A stretch of DNA of 64,000 bases, taken from Streptomyces sp. CB01249. Lineage in GTDB: Bacteria > Actinomycetota > Actinomycetes > Streptomycetales > Streptomycetaceae. The stretch covers positions 558,341-622,340 of the forward strand of contig NZ_LISW01000003.1 in the NCBI RefSeq assembly GCF_001905735.1. Reading direction: 5' to 3'. Positions 55,286-63,708 of this stretch are shown piece after piece (position 1 is the first letter of the stretch; every line of letters begins with the position of its first letter). Position numbers and translations under genes: made by a program. The notes under the pieces were generated by a model, which did not search any database, was not told where the DNA came from, and saw only the letters and a list, made by a program, of their open reading frames with translations.

Positions 55286-55782
55286 GAGAGCCTTCAGCAG
55301 GAACCGACCCCAGGACCGACGCAACGGAATCCGGCTCGTACGCCTCCGGGTGGACCGCCGGCATGCACCGTCACGCCGTGGGCATCGCCCAAATGCTGGG
55401 CCTGAGCGAGCAGCGGTACGCGGAGGACCCACTGACTCTCCTGCCAGGTCTTCAGAACTACGTGGATCGCCTTCCGCTGGCAGAGTTCGAGCAGTCGGAC
55501 TGGATCACCCTTCACACAGACCTAACCGCTTACCTGGGAGACCTCATGGTCGTGCGCCATGCGGCGACCTGGGTGGCTACGGAGGACTCCACGTCTCCCG
55601 CCGGGTACCGGTGGTTCATCGAGGCGACCGGCCTCGACGGGATCCCCTATCGCGTAGAGCCGTACGACGTCGTCATGGAGGAATTCGAGCATCTCCCCAT
55701 CGAGGTCGGGCGATTGATCGCAAACGCCGAAGCAGTACTGCACCTGACACCCTCACCCGGCACGGGACGCCCGAGCCTGTAG
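55282..55782 (+). CDS. Unknown small protein X2, paralogue of X1
   Basis: About 166 residues from a GTG at 55282 that overlaps the stop of Y. It shares with X1 the sequences LQNYVDRLPLAEFEQSDWI, HTDLTAYLGDL, YRWFIEATGLDG and AEAVLHLT, roughly half identical. Both carry IAQMLGLSEQRY or VADMLGVPPEIY near the N-terminus. GC is nearer the core than X1, so the copies have diverged in composition. Confidence 0.75.
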   Translation: MREPSAGTDPRTDATESGSYASGWTAGMHRHAVGIAQMLGLSEQRYAEDPLTLLPGLQNYVDRLPLAEFEQSDWITLHTDLTAYLGDLMVVRHAATWVATEDSTSPAGYRWFIEATGLDGIPYRVEPYDVVMEEFEHLPIEVGRLIANAEAVLHLTPSPGTGRPSL

Positions 55783-55806
55783 TGCCCCGAGGGTGGCAGC
55801 ATCGAC

Positions 55807-55842
55807 AGACGGTTCGACATCAGCAGGGGGACCCTGTCGTGA
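55807..55842 (+). pseudogene. Orphan effector C-terminal tail before Imm49 copy 4
   Basis: The frame reads RRFDISRGTLS and stops, differing by one residue from the last 11 residues of the intact effector (RRFDISKGTLS). The stop overlaps the next immunity start as GTGA, as in the effector/copy 1 junction. Upstream the similarity is lost. It is the end of a displaced toxin tip. Confidence 0.85.
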
Positions 55843-56705
55843 GCACCACTAATATCGCCCGCCATGACGTATTCAAGGGGCGCGATACGGAACAGTTCGT
55901 AGCCGACTTGGAGGAGTACCTGTTCGAAGACATCGACGAGCTGGCCAGAAGCTCCAAGCTCATCGATGCAACCTTCAATACCTCCGTGATGGGTCTGCGT
56001 GCCCGGTGCCTGATCGATCCCGAGGCTGCTGCGATCGAGACATGGGAGTCGGCGGTCAACGCCCTGCAGATGGGCTCGGCACTGTTCGCCGTCGCCGGGG
56101 CCGGCGAGGGAACCGTGGAGTGCCGGATCAATCACAAGCTGCGGACCATCCCGGCCCCCGGTTGCAGGCTGGTAGCCGGCGCGGGTGCCTGGCTGACCAG
56201 TTTCTGGCTGGCACTCATCTGCCGCGACCAGCCACGCCTGACCCAGCTCAGCCAGATCCCGCTGGAACAGCTGCACTCACCCCAGGCTCTGGCCGATGAA
56301 TACCTCCACCACTGGATCGACACCCTCCAGACCTGGTGGCTCCGCGGCCCCGCCCTCGCCGACAAACTCATCGCCACCATCGAGACGTCCGACCCCTCGG
56401 TCGCACGCGTCGCACCCCTCGACATGCTGCAGGGTGTGCTCGACCCGCCGATCAACCTCTTCTACCACTACCTCCGCAGGGACCAAGACGGCTTCACCCC
56501 CGCTCTCGCCGACGCACTAAAACTCCACAGGGCCTACTGGACCCTCAACGAAGACCGGGCCGCCGACATCAACGGCACCATCGCCCTCGGCCCCCTTGCC
56601 ATCGCCTGCCTCGCCCACGACGCCGGCTTCCCCCTCGGCATCGAATCCGACTACCTCCCCAAGCACCTCCTCCAGCGCACCTGGATCGGCGAATTCCCCA
56701 CCTGA
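55839..56705 (+). CDS. Imm49 family immunity protein, copy 4
   Basis: About 288 residues, GTG start at 55839 with AGGGGGACC upstream (inherited with the toxin tail). Blocks: AIETWESAVNALQMGSALFAV, WLTSFWLALICRDQPRLTQL, DEYLHHWIDTLQTWW, LDPPINLFYHY, DYLPKHLLQRTWIGEF. The 3' 360 bp are nearly identical to copies 1 and 6 while the N-terminal third differs, a mosaic pattern. Confidence 0.9.
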   Translation: MSTTNIARHDVFKGRDTEQFVADLEEYLFEDIDELARSSKLIDATFNTSVMGLRARCLIDPEAAAIETWESAVNALQMGSALFAVAGAGEGTVECRINHKLRTIPAPGCRLVAGAGAWLTSFWLALICRDQPRLTQLSQIPLEQLHSPQALADEYLHHWIDTLQTWWLRGPALADKLIATIETSDPSVARVAPLDMLQGVLDPPINLFYHYLRRDQDGFTPALADALKLHRAYWTLNEDRAADINGTIALGPLAIACLAHDAGFPLGIESDYLPKHLLQRTWIGEFPT

Positions 56706-56758
56706 GCCCTCAGCCACAAGGTCGCGCCGAGCGCACGTTTCCGAGAGAGTGAGGCCCA

Positions 56759-57622
56759 GTGACCAGAGCCATCGCCCGACACGCGATCACCCGACAGCAT
56801 CTGCCCGAGCAGAAACCGTCTATTTTTCCGCATACCGAGCAATTGCTGGAAAGAATCCACAAATCTCCTTACGCCCTCGAGAGCGTCATGTCCACGTCCC
56901 TGGTCATGGCCTATGAAAAGTCCGCGGTCGATCCCGCCGCCGCTTGGATCGAAGCGTGGGAGGCCTGGGTCGCCGCCATGCAGTCCGGATCGGCCCTCTT
57001 CGCGGCCGCCACGACCGCCGAGGACAACGTGGACTGCCTCATCCACCATGAAGTGCGCACGGTTTCCGCCTTCGTCCGTCCCGAGTCGTTCGCGGACGCG
57101 GGGCACTGGCTCACCGCCTTCTACCTGGCGGTCGTCTGCCGCAACGCCGAGCGGCTGACGGCACTTTGCCACGTCCCGACTTCGAAGCTGCGCGAGTCGG
57201 GAGCCGTGTGCGACGAATACCTCTACGCGTGGATCGAGGCTCTTCAGGCGTTCTGGCTGGGCCGGCCGGAGTTCGCCGACAAACTGGTCGAGGCAGCGTC
57301 GGGGACAGCCCCTGGCGTGCCGTCCGTCACGGGGCAGGACTATGTCTCCCAACTCATGTGGCCTCCGATGGATCTTCTCCGTCGGCGGGCCACCGGGCAG
57401 CACGCCGAGTTCAACAGCGCGCTGGAACAGGCGCTCCACGCCCACAGGGCCTATTGGTCGGCCGACCAGGAGCGATCCGACTCCTGCTTCGGCTGGGTGG
57501 CCCTGGCTCCACTGGCCATGGCCTGCCTGGCAGCCGACGCCGATTTTCCCATCGAGATCGAGTCGGACTACCTTCCCCTGCACCTCTTGAAGGGGACGTG
57601 GGCCGACGAGTTCCCCACCTGA
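56759..57622 (+). CDS. Imm49 family immunity protein, copy 5
   Basis: A 287-residue diverged member, GTG start at 56759. Family blocks persist (WIEAWEAWVAAMQSGSALFAA, WLTAFYLAVVCRNAERLTAL, CDEYLYAWIEALQAFW, PPMDLLRR, DYLPLHLLKGTWADEF), but unlike its neighbours its 3' end is not homogenised. The helix around residue 200 differs and lacks the INLFYHY block. Confidence 0.87.
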   Translation: MTRAIARHAITRQHLPEQKPSIFPHTEQLLERIHKSPYALESVMSTSLVMAYEKSAVDPAAAWIEAWEAWVAAMQSGSALFAAATTAEDNVDCLIHHEVRTVSAFVRPESFADAGHWLTAFYLAVVCRNAERLTALCHVPTSKLRESGAVCDEYLYAWIEALQAFWLGRPEFADKLVEAASGTAPGVPSVTGQDYVSQLMWPPMDLLRRRATGQHAEFNSALEQALHAHRAYWSADQERSDSCFGWVALAPLAMACLAADADFPIEIESDYLPLHLLKGTWADEFPT

Positions 57623-57664
57623 CACCACATACAGCGACCTCTGTCACGACCCGAGGACTTTTCC

Positions 57665-58528
57665 ATGACGACAGTCATTACCCGCCACGATCTCCGGGGA
57701 AGAGCCGATACGGAGGCACTGGCCAACCGGCTGAGCGAGCGCCTGATCGAGGAAATCGACGATCTGGAGGAGTCAGCAGCCCTGCTCGATTTCACGGTCG
57801 GTTCCTCCATTCTGGGGTTCCATGCCCACTGTGCCATCGATCCGCGAGCCTCCAAGGTGGAGACGTGGGAAGCCACGGTCAACGCCATGCAGGTCAGTTC
57901 GGCGCTGTTCGCCGCGAGCTTGGTGACCGAGGGAACTGTCGAGTGCCGCATCAACAGGAAGCTGCGGACCATCCCCGCTGCCGGCCACATGGGCACAGCC
58001 GATACGGGCAAGTGGCTGTCCGCCTTCTGGCTGGCCCTCATCTGCCGTGACGAAGCACGCTTGACTCAGCTCAGCGAGATCCCGCTGGAGCGGATGCGGT
58101 CACCTCAGGGGCAGTACGACGAGTACATCTACCACTGGGTCGACACCCTCCAGACCTGGTGGCTCCGCGGCCCCGGCCTCGCGGACAAGCTGATCGCCAC
58201 CATCGAGGCATCCGACCCGTCCGTGGCCCAGATCGCCCCCCGAGACCTGATGGACGGCATCCTCTACCCACCCATCAACCTCTTCTACCACTACCTCCGC
58301 AAGGACCAAGACGGCTTCGCCCCCGCCCTCGCCGACGCGCTGAAACTCCACAGGGCGTACTGGACCCTGACCGAGGACCGGGCCACCGACGTCGACGGCA
58401 GCATCGCCCTCGGCCCCCTCGCCATCGCCTGCCTCGCCCACGACGCCGACTTCCCCCTCGATATCGAATCCGGCTACCTCCCCAAGCACCTCCTCCAGCG
58501 CACCTGGATCGGCGAATTCCCCACCTGA
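57665..58528 (+). CDS. Imm49 family immunity protein, copy 6
   Basis: A 287-residue protein very close to copy 1 over its whole length (ANRLSERLxxxID, KVETWEATVNAMQVSSALFAA, CRINRKLRTIPAAG, WWLRGPGLADKLIATIEASDPSVAQIAPRDLMDG split by few changes). Even the leader GAGGACTTTTCCATGACG resembles the toxin/copy 1 junction. It is a recent duplicate, 7 kb away, of the cognate antidote. Confidence 0.9.
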   Translation: MTTVITRHDLRGRADTEALANRLSERLIEEIDDLEESAALLDFTVGSSILGFHAHCAIDPRASKVETWEATVNAMQVSSALFAASLVTEGTVECRINRKLRTIPAAGHMGTADTGKWLSAFWLALICRDEARLTQLSEIPLERMRSPQGQYDEYIYHWVDTLQTWWLRGPGLADKLIATIEASDPSVAQIAPRDLMDGILYPPINLFYHYLRKDQDGFAPALADALKLHRAYWTLTEDRATDVDGSIALGPLAIACLAHDADFPLDIESGYLPKHLLQRTWIGEFPT

Positions 58529-58537
58529 CGGCAACCG

Positions 58538-59485
58538 CTATTCGCCGGGACGTCCGAAGAGTTCCGCTCCCGAACGCAGCGCGGCGACCATGTCCGCGCG
58601 GCTCGCGGGTCCGCTCGCCTTGCGGCCCGTGATCACGGCGCGAGGAAGGTAGTCGCTGTCGACGGCGGGCGACCAGCCCCGGCGGCGGTACGCCAGTGCG
58701 GCGAGCGCCAGGGGTGTGAGCGGCAGGAGGGAACGGGGCTGTGCGCTGATTTCGCCGAACGCCCTGTTCGTGCGCAGCAGTCGGCCCAACGCCGCATCGA
58801 ACGCCTCCCGATCCCCCGCCGCCAGGGCGCGCAGCCCGAGAAGGGCGAGGTAATCGGAGCGGCCCCCGACATCGCGCCCCAGTTCCGCACCGAACGCGCG
58901 GATCCAGGCGAGCCCGCCGTCGATCGCCGCGAGCACCTGCGCCTCCGTGGGCGGGTAGTCCGCGTCTTCGTCGTCGCCCAGGTCCCCCAGTACGTATGCC
59001 ATGAGGCCGTCGGCGAGCGCGTCCACGGGGAAGCGGGCGTCCTCCCGAGAGTTCCGCGCGTGGTAGAACGCCTCCCGGTGGCGCTCGGCCGTACCCGTGA
59101 GCACGGCCAGGCAGAAGGCGTCGAGCCAGTCGGACGACCCGAGGGGGACGGGGCTTCCGTCCGCGCCCGCGTCGTAGGACACCCCGAAGTTCACGTAGTC
59201 CAGGGAGACCGTGAAGGGGTGGCCCGGGAAGTACGCGGCGAAGGCTACGGCGCCGGTCGCCGCCTGCTCCGCGGCGCGGAGGACGGCCTCCGCCTGCGGG
59301 GTGTCGAGGGCTGGGTGGCGTACGGACAGCGCGCCCAGATGGTCGAGGAACTCCCCCGCCAGCGGGGACCAGTCGTTGGCGGTCAGCCGCTCCGAGGACA
59401 GACTCCGCACCAGCCCGCCGATCCGCCGGTCGAAACCGTCCAGAGCAGCCGAGACGGGCGCCTCGTCGAGTACATGCCGCTCCAT
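58538..59485 (-). CDS. Divergent Imm49-like protein, copy 7 on the opposite strand
   Basis: About 315 residues. Similar architecture to the plus-strand copies: AEAVLRAAEQAATGAVAFAAYF, SDWLDAFCLAVLTGTAERHREAFYHAR, an internal AIDGGLAWIRAFGAEL helix, PLTPLALAALAYRRRGW and SDYLPRAVI at the end. Identity is low, and GC is core-like, so it is an older member. ATG at 59485 with GGAG upstream; the longer frame (to 59539) is less likely. It is convergent with copy 6, 9 bp apart. Confidence 0.8.
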   Translation of the reverse strand: MERHVLDEAPVSAALDGFDRRIGGLVRSLSSERLTANDWSPLAGEFLDHLGALSVRHPALDTPQAEAVLRAAEQAATGAVAFAAYFPGHPFTVSLDYVNFGVSYDAGADGSPVPLGSSDWLDAFCLAVLTGTAERHREAFYHARNSREDARFPVDALADGLMAYVLGDLGDDEDADYPPTEAQVLAAIDGGLAWIRAFGAELGRDVGGRSDYLALLGLRALAAGDREAFDAALGRLLRTNRAFGEISAQPRSLLPLTPLALAALAYRRRGWSPAVDSDYLPRAVITGRKASGPASRADMVAALRSGAELFGRPGE

Positions 59486-59626
59486 GCGCACAGCTCCACC
59501 GTTTCGTTCACATCTCACCGGGCGTGGATCGCGCATCACCCTACCGACCGGCGGTCGCCGCCGTCCGGGCCCCGCGTGCTCAGCATCACCCTGGACAGCC
59601 CCGTGACCGCCGGGTAACTTTTAACC

Positions 59627-59650
59627 ATGGCTGAGCAAGCGCTTAGCCAT
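59627..59650. promoter_or_regulatory. Palindromic operator upstream of the acyl-CoA dehydrogenase
   Basis: ATGGCTGAGC-aagc-GCTTAGCCAT is a 24-bp inverted repeat with one mismatch, 75 bp ahead of the dehydrogenase start and just after an AT-rich AACTTTTAACC. Geometry fits a TetR/FadR-type regulator of fatty-acid genes. Two GGAAGACnnAGCACC direct repeats follow at 59656-59685. Confidence 0.65.
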
Positions 59651-59724
59651 GCTCCGGAAGACACAGCACCGGAAGACGTAGCACCAGAAGTCGCAGCAGA
59701 CGTAACCGACCAGGGAGGCACCCC

Positions 59725-60882
59725 GTGCGCCGTACGGTATTCAACGAGGACCACGAGGCGTTCCGGGAGACCATCCGGGCCTTCATCGCGGCCGAGGTCG
59801 TGCCCGTGTACGACGAGTGGTTCGCCGCCGGGCAGGCGCCGCGCGAGTTCTACCAGCAGCTCGGTGAGCTGGGCGTCTTCGGGATCAACGTGGACGAGGA
59901 GTACGACGGAGCGGGCATCGACTCGCACAAGTACGAGGCGATCATCTACGAGGAGACCGCCCGGGCCGGCGTCTCCTTCGGCGGCTCCGGCGTGCACACG
60001 CTGCTCGGCCTGCCGTACATCAAGATGCTCGCCACCGACGAGCAGAAGAAGCGCTGGCTGCCGAAGTTCGTCACCGGCGAGGAGATGTGGGCCCTCGCGA
60101 TGACCGAGCCGGGCACCGGGTCGGACGTCGCGGGCATGAAGACCACCGCGAAGCTCTCCGAGGACGGCACGCACTACGTCCTCAACGGCGCCAAGACGTT
60201 CATCACCGGTGGCGTCCACGCCGACCGCGTCATCGTCTGCGCCCGCACCTCCGCCCCGCGCGAGGACGACCGCCGCTTCGGCATCTCGCTGTTCGCCGTG
60301 GACACCAAGTCCGAGGGCTACTCCGTCGGCCGCAAGCTCGACAAGCTGGGCCTGAAGGTCTCCGACACCGCCGAGCTGGCCTTCGTGGACGTCAAGGTGC
60401 CCGCCGAGGACCTGCTCGGCGAGGAGAACAAGGGCTTCGGCTACCTCGGCACCAACCTGGCCTCCGAGCGCTGGGGCATCGCCTTCGGCGCGTACGCCCA
60501 GGCCGCCGCCGCCGTGCGGTTCGCCAAGGAGTACGTCCAGGAGCGCACCGTCTTCGGCAAGACCGTCGCCTCGTTCCAGAACACCAAGTTCGAGCTGGCC
60601 GCCTGCCAGGCCGAGGTGGACGCGGCCCAGGCCGTCGCCGACCGCGCCCTGGAGGCGCTGGACGCCGGTGAGCTGACCGCCGCCGAGGCCGCCTCCGCGA
60701 AGCTGTTCTGCACCGAGGTCGCGCACCGCGTGATCGACCGCTGCCTCCAGCTGCACGGCGGCTACGGCTTCATGAACGAGTACCCGATCGCCCGCCTGTA
60801 CGCGGACAACCGCGTCAACCGCATCTACGGCGGCACCAGCGAGGTCATGAAGTCGATCATCGCCAAGTCCATGGGCCTGTAG
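59725..60882 (+). CDS. Acyl-CoA dehydrogenase
   Basis: A 385-residue flavoenzyme, full length. Signatures are MTEPGTGSDVAGMKTTA (FAD/substrate loop), LNGAKTFITGG, and the C-terminal QLHGGYGFMNEYPIARLYADNRVNRIYGGTSEVMKSIIAKSMGL; the catalytic base Glu is in the YGGTSEV segment as in short/medium-chain enzymes. GTG start at 59725 with AGGGAGGCACCCC upstream. It begins beta-oxidation or acts in branched amino acid catabolism. Followed by a thioesterase gene 16 bp downstream, likely one operon. Confidence 0.94.
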   Translation: MRRTVFNEDHEAFRETIRAFIAAEVVPVYDEWFAAGQAPREFYQQLGELGVFGINVDEEYDGAGIDSHKYEAIIYEETARAGVSFGGSGVHTLLGLPYIKMLATDEQKKRWLPKFVTGEEMWALAMTEPGTGSDVAGMKTTAKLSEDGTHYVLNGAKTFITGGVHADRVIVCARTSAPREDDRRFGISLFAVDTKSEGYSVGRKLDKLGLKVSDTAELAFVDVKVPAEDLLGEENKGFGYLGTNLASERWGIAFGAYAQAAAAVRFAKEYVQERTVFGKTVASFQNTKFELAACQAEVDAAQAVADRALEALDAGELTAAEAASAKLFCTEVAHRVIDRCLQLHGGYGFMNEYPIARLYADNRVNRIYGGTSEVMKSIIAKSMGL

Positions 60883-60898
60883 GGACCGCCCGACTCCC

Positions 60899-61771
60899 AT
60901 GAGCACCGCACTCGATTCCCTGCTCGATCTGCTCGACCTGGAGCGGATCGAGCAGGACATCTTCCGGGGCACCAGCCGCTCGGCGGTCGTGCCCCGGGTC
61001 TTCGGCGGACAGGTCGCGGCCCAGGCGCTCGTCGCCGCGGGCCGCACCGTCCCCGCCGATAGGTCCGCCCACTCGCTGCACGCGTACTTCCTGCGCATGG
61101 GCGACCCGGGCGCGCCGATCGTCTACACCGTGGACCGCATCCGCGACGGCCGCTCCTTCACCACCCGGAGGGTCGTCGCCGTCCAGCACGGGCAGCCGAT
61201 CTTCCACCTCTCCGCGTCCTTCCAGACGTACGAGGACGGGCTGGAGCACCAAGCGGACATGCCGCCCGCCCCCGACCCGGAGACGCTGCCCACCGCCGCC
61301 GAGATGCTGCCGCGCTACGCCGACCGGTTCAGCGACCCGGGCATGGTGGAGCGGCTGGTCGAGGCGCGGGCCGCCGTCGATCTGCGGTACGTGGACGCGC
61401 CGCCGTTCGGCACGGTGGGCGAACCCCGCGAGCCCAGGTCGCAGGTGTGGTTCCGTACCAACGGGAAGCTGGCCGACGACCCGCTGCTGCACGTCTGCAT
61501 GGCCACGTACGTCTCCGACATGACGCTGCTCGACTCCGTGCTGCTCGCCCACGGGCGCGGCGGCTGGGCGGTCGGGGACGTCGTCGGGGCCAGCCTCGAC
61601 CACGCGATGTGGTTCCACCGGCCGTTCCGGGCGGACGAGTGGCTGCTGTACGACCAGGAGTCGCCGTCCGCGTCCGGCGGGCGCGGCCTCGGCCAGGCCC
61701 GCATTTACACCCAGGACGGCCGCCTGGCGATCACCGTCATCCAGGAGGGTGTGGTCCGGGTCCCCCGCTGA
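60899..61771 (+). CDS. tesB: Acyl-CoA thioesterase II (TesB type)
   Basis: A 290-residue double-hotdog thioesterase hydrolysing acyl-CoA. Family hallmarks: RVFGGQVAAQALVAAGRTVPADRSAHSLHAYFLRMGDP in the first half, SLDHAMWFHRPFRADEWLLYDQESPSASGGRGLGQARIYTQDGRL in the second, with the Asp/Thr/Gln triad regions present. 16 bp after the acyl-CoA dehydrogenase gene, so probably co-transcribed to balance acyl-CoA. Confidence 0.93.
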   Translation: MSTALDSLLDLLDLERIEQDIFRGTSRSAVVPRVFGGQVAAQALVAAGRTVPADRSAHSLHAYFLRMGDPGAPIVYTVDRIRDGRSFTTRRVVAVQHGQPIFHLSASFQTYEDGLEHQADMPPAPDPETLPTAAEMLPRYADRFSDPGMVERLVEARAAVDLRYVDAPPFGTVGEPREPRSQVWFRTNGKLADDPLLHVCMATYVSDMTLLDSVLLAHGRGGWAVGDVVGASLDHAMWFHRPFRADEWLLYDQESPSASGGRGLGQARIYTQDGRLAITVIQEGVVRVPR

Positions 61772-61790
61772 CCGGCCTCCGGCCGCGCGT

Positions 61791-61828
61791 CGGACATGAG
61801 CGGGCCGGGCGCGGACATACTCACCGGC
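61791..61828 (+). promoter_or_regulatory. Possible promoter giving a leaderless CDF transcript
   Basis: CGGACA (61791-61796), 18 bp, then CATACT (61815-61820) ends 8 bp before the ATG at 61829. If used, the mRNA would start at or next to the ATG with no leader. No ribosome-binding site is visible before 61829, in agreement. Confidence 0.45.
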
Positions 61829-62800
61829 ATGACTGACGCGAAAAGCAGTGGCGGGGGGTCCACGTTCACCGTCGTCGTCGCGGCGCTGGCCAATCTCGGC
61901 ATCGCCGTGGCGAAGGCGGTCGCCGGGCTGATCAGCGGGTCGAGCGCGATGCTCTCCGAGGCGGCCCACTCCGTCGCCGACACCGTGACCGAGGTCCTGC
62001 TGCTCACCGCGCTCAAGCGCAGCGAGAAGCCGGCCGACGAGGACCATCCGCTGGGGTACGGCCCCGAGCGGTACATCTGGGCGCTGCTGGCGTCCGTCGC
62101 GACGTTCGTCGGCGGCGCGGTCTTCTCGATCTACGACGGGGTGCACACGCTGCTCGCGGGCGAGGACCTGGGCAGCCCACTGATCTCGTACCTCGTGCTC
62201 GTCGTCGCCTTCCTCCTCGAGGGCTTCTCGCTGCGGACCGGGCTCAGGCAGGTCCGCCAGGAGGCCGAGGAACTGGGCGCGCCCGCCCGGCACTACTTCC
62301 GGCGCACCCCGGACACCGCGGTCAAGGCCGTCGTGATGGAGGACTCGGCGGCCCTGCTCGGCCTGCTGCTCGCGGCGGGCGGCCTGCTCGGCGGCCAGCT
62401 GACCGGGTCCGGGGTCTGGGACGGCATCGCCTCACTGCTGATCGGTGCGCTGCTGGTGTACGTGGCGTGGGTGCTCGGCCGGTCCAACGTCCAGCTGCTG
62501 ATCGGGCGGCCGGTGTCGGCGCCGATGCGCGACGGCATCCGGGAGGAGCTGCTCGGCGTCGACCACCTCATCTCCGTACTGGAGCTGACCACGCTCATCC
62601 AGGGTCCGGACGAGATCCTGGTCGCCGCGAAGGTCGACTTCCGGGACACCGTCACCGCCGAACAGGTCGAGACGGCCTGCGAGGAGGCCGAGCGCCGGCT
62701 GCGGCAGCGGTACGCGTCCATCAAGCGGGTCTACCTGGACCCCACATCGGGCCGCGAGGCACGCCGCCGGGCCCGCGCGGCGGAGGGGGAGGGCTCCTGA
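61829..62800 (+). CDS. Cation diffusion facilitator (CDF) family metal exporter
   Basis: About 323 residues with six TM helices and a cytoplasmic C-terminal domain. The metal site HSVAD occurs in SSAMLSEAAHSVADTVTEVLLL (TM2) and the matching pair in MEDSAALLGLLLAAGG (TM5, ExxxA/D variant). Family members export Zn, Fe or Mn in exchange for protons. TM5 has MEDSAA where classic zinc exporters have HxxxD, so specificity differs. ATG at 61829 (MTDAKSSGGG) chosen; another in-frame ATG lies at 61796. Confidence 0.88.
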   Translation: MTDAKSSGGGSTFTVVVAALANLGIAVAKAVAGLISGSSAMLSEAAHSVADTVTEVLLLTALKRSEKPADEDHPLGYGPERYIWALLASVATFVGGAVFSIYDGVHTLLAGEDLGSPLISYLVLVVAFLLEGFSLRTGLRQVRQEAEELGAPARHYFRRTPDTAVKAVVMEDSAALLGLLLAAGGLLGGQLTGSGVWDGIASLLIGALLVYVAWVLGRSNVQLLIGRPVSAPMRDGIREELLGVDHLISVLELTTLIQGPDEILVAAKVDFRDTVTAEQVETACEEAERRLRQRYASIKRVYLDPTSGREARRRARAAEGEGS

Positions 62801-62810
62801 AACCCGGTCC

Positions 62811-63590
62811 TCAGAGCAGCCCCGCCGCGTCCAGCAGGTAGTCCGTCATCGGGTCGTAGAAGCGCGGGTCCAGGACGTGGTCGTCCAGGGGGATCGCGAC
62901 CTGGAGGGTGCCCTCGGACTCGCCGAGGAACAGGGCGGGGTCGTTGCAGTCCGCGTAGCCGATGGCGTCCAGGCCGCGCTGGGCGGCGCATCCGGCCCAG
63001 CCGTGGTCGGCGACGACGAGGTCGGGCAGCGGGCGGCCCTCGCGTTCCAGGCCGTCGAGGATGGCGGCCATCGGGGCCGGGGAGTGGGTGTGCCAGAGCG
63101 TCGCGCCGCGCTCCTGGACGGCGACGTCCGCGAACTGGAAGACCATGCCCTCGTCGGCCATCAGCCCGCCCGGGATCCGGACGATCTCGCAGCCGGCCGC
63201 CCGCAGCGCCTGCGCGGTCTGGCGGTGGACGTCGAGCAGGCCGCCGGGGTGGCCGGTGGCGAAGAGGACCCGCTCGGTGCCCTCGACGGCCTTGCGGAGC
63301 CGGGCGGCGGCCCGTTCCAGGGCGTCGACGGTCAGCTCGGGGTCGATGGTGTCCTGCCCGAACCGGTGCTCCGGATCGTCGCTGACCCCGCACCGCTCGG
63401 CCATCACGGCCAGCACGTCCTGCTCGTCGCGCCACCGGTCGCCCAGCTCCAGGCCCAGCCAGTAGTGCCGGTCCCCGTTGGCCAGGCTGCGGTAGTGGGC
63501 CAGGTTGTTGTCGCGCGGGGTGGCGACGTCCCCCGCGATGCGCGTACGGACGAGGTGTTCGACGAGGGCGGCGCGGCTGGGTATCGGCAT
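62811..63590 (-). CDS. Phosphatase-like conserved protein, Streptomyces type
   Basis: A 259-residue cytosolic protein. Conserved blocks: NNLAHYRSLANGDRHYWLGLELGDRW near the start, VLFATGHPGGLLDVHRQTAQALRAAGCEIVRIPGG (a His/Asp-rich, GHPGG loop), WHTHSPAPMAAILDGL, VADHGWAGCAAQRGLDAIGYADCNDPALF. It is usually annotated as a phosphatase in streptomycetes, but I see no classical phosphatase motif, so activity is uncertain. ATG at 63590 (MPIPSRAAL); the upstream frame is Arg-rich and rejected. Convergent with the CDF gene, 10 bp apart. Confidence 0.7.
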   Translation of the reverse strand: MPIPSRAALVEHLVRTRIAGDVATPRDNNLAHYRSLANGDRHYWLGLELGDRWRDEQDVLAVMAERCGVSDDPEHRFGQDTIDPELTVDALERAAARLRKAVEGTERVLFATGHPGGLLDVHRQTAQALRAAGCEIVRIPGGLMADEGMVFQFADVAVQERGATLWHTHSPAPMAAILDGLEREGRPLPDLVVADHGWAGCAAQRGLDAIGYADCNDPALFLGESEGTLQVAIPLDDHVLDPRFYDPMTDYLLDAAGLL

Positions 63591-63708
63591 GGGGCCATTG
63601 TGCCGTGGCGCGTGCCCGGCGTCCCGGCGGTCCGCAGGGCGGATGTTGCGTGCCCGTTCATCCGCCCGTGACCTGGAGCTTTCCGCTCCGCTCGGGCCTC
63701 CGCGTGAA

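Noticed and set aside
59627..60103. An upstream ATG frame starting MAEQALSH before the acyl-CoA dehydrogenase
   Set aside because: It is in a different frame from the dehydrogenase and begins within the palindrome; the GTG at 59725 has a good ribosome-binding site.
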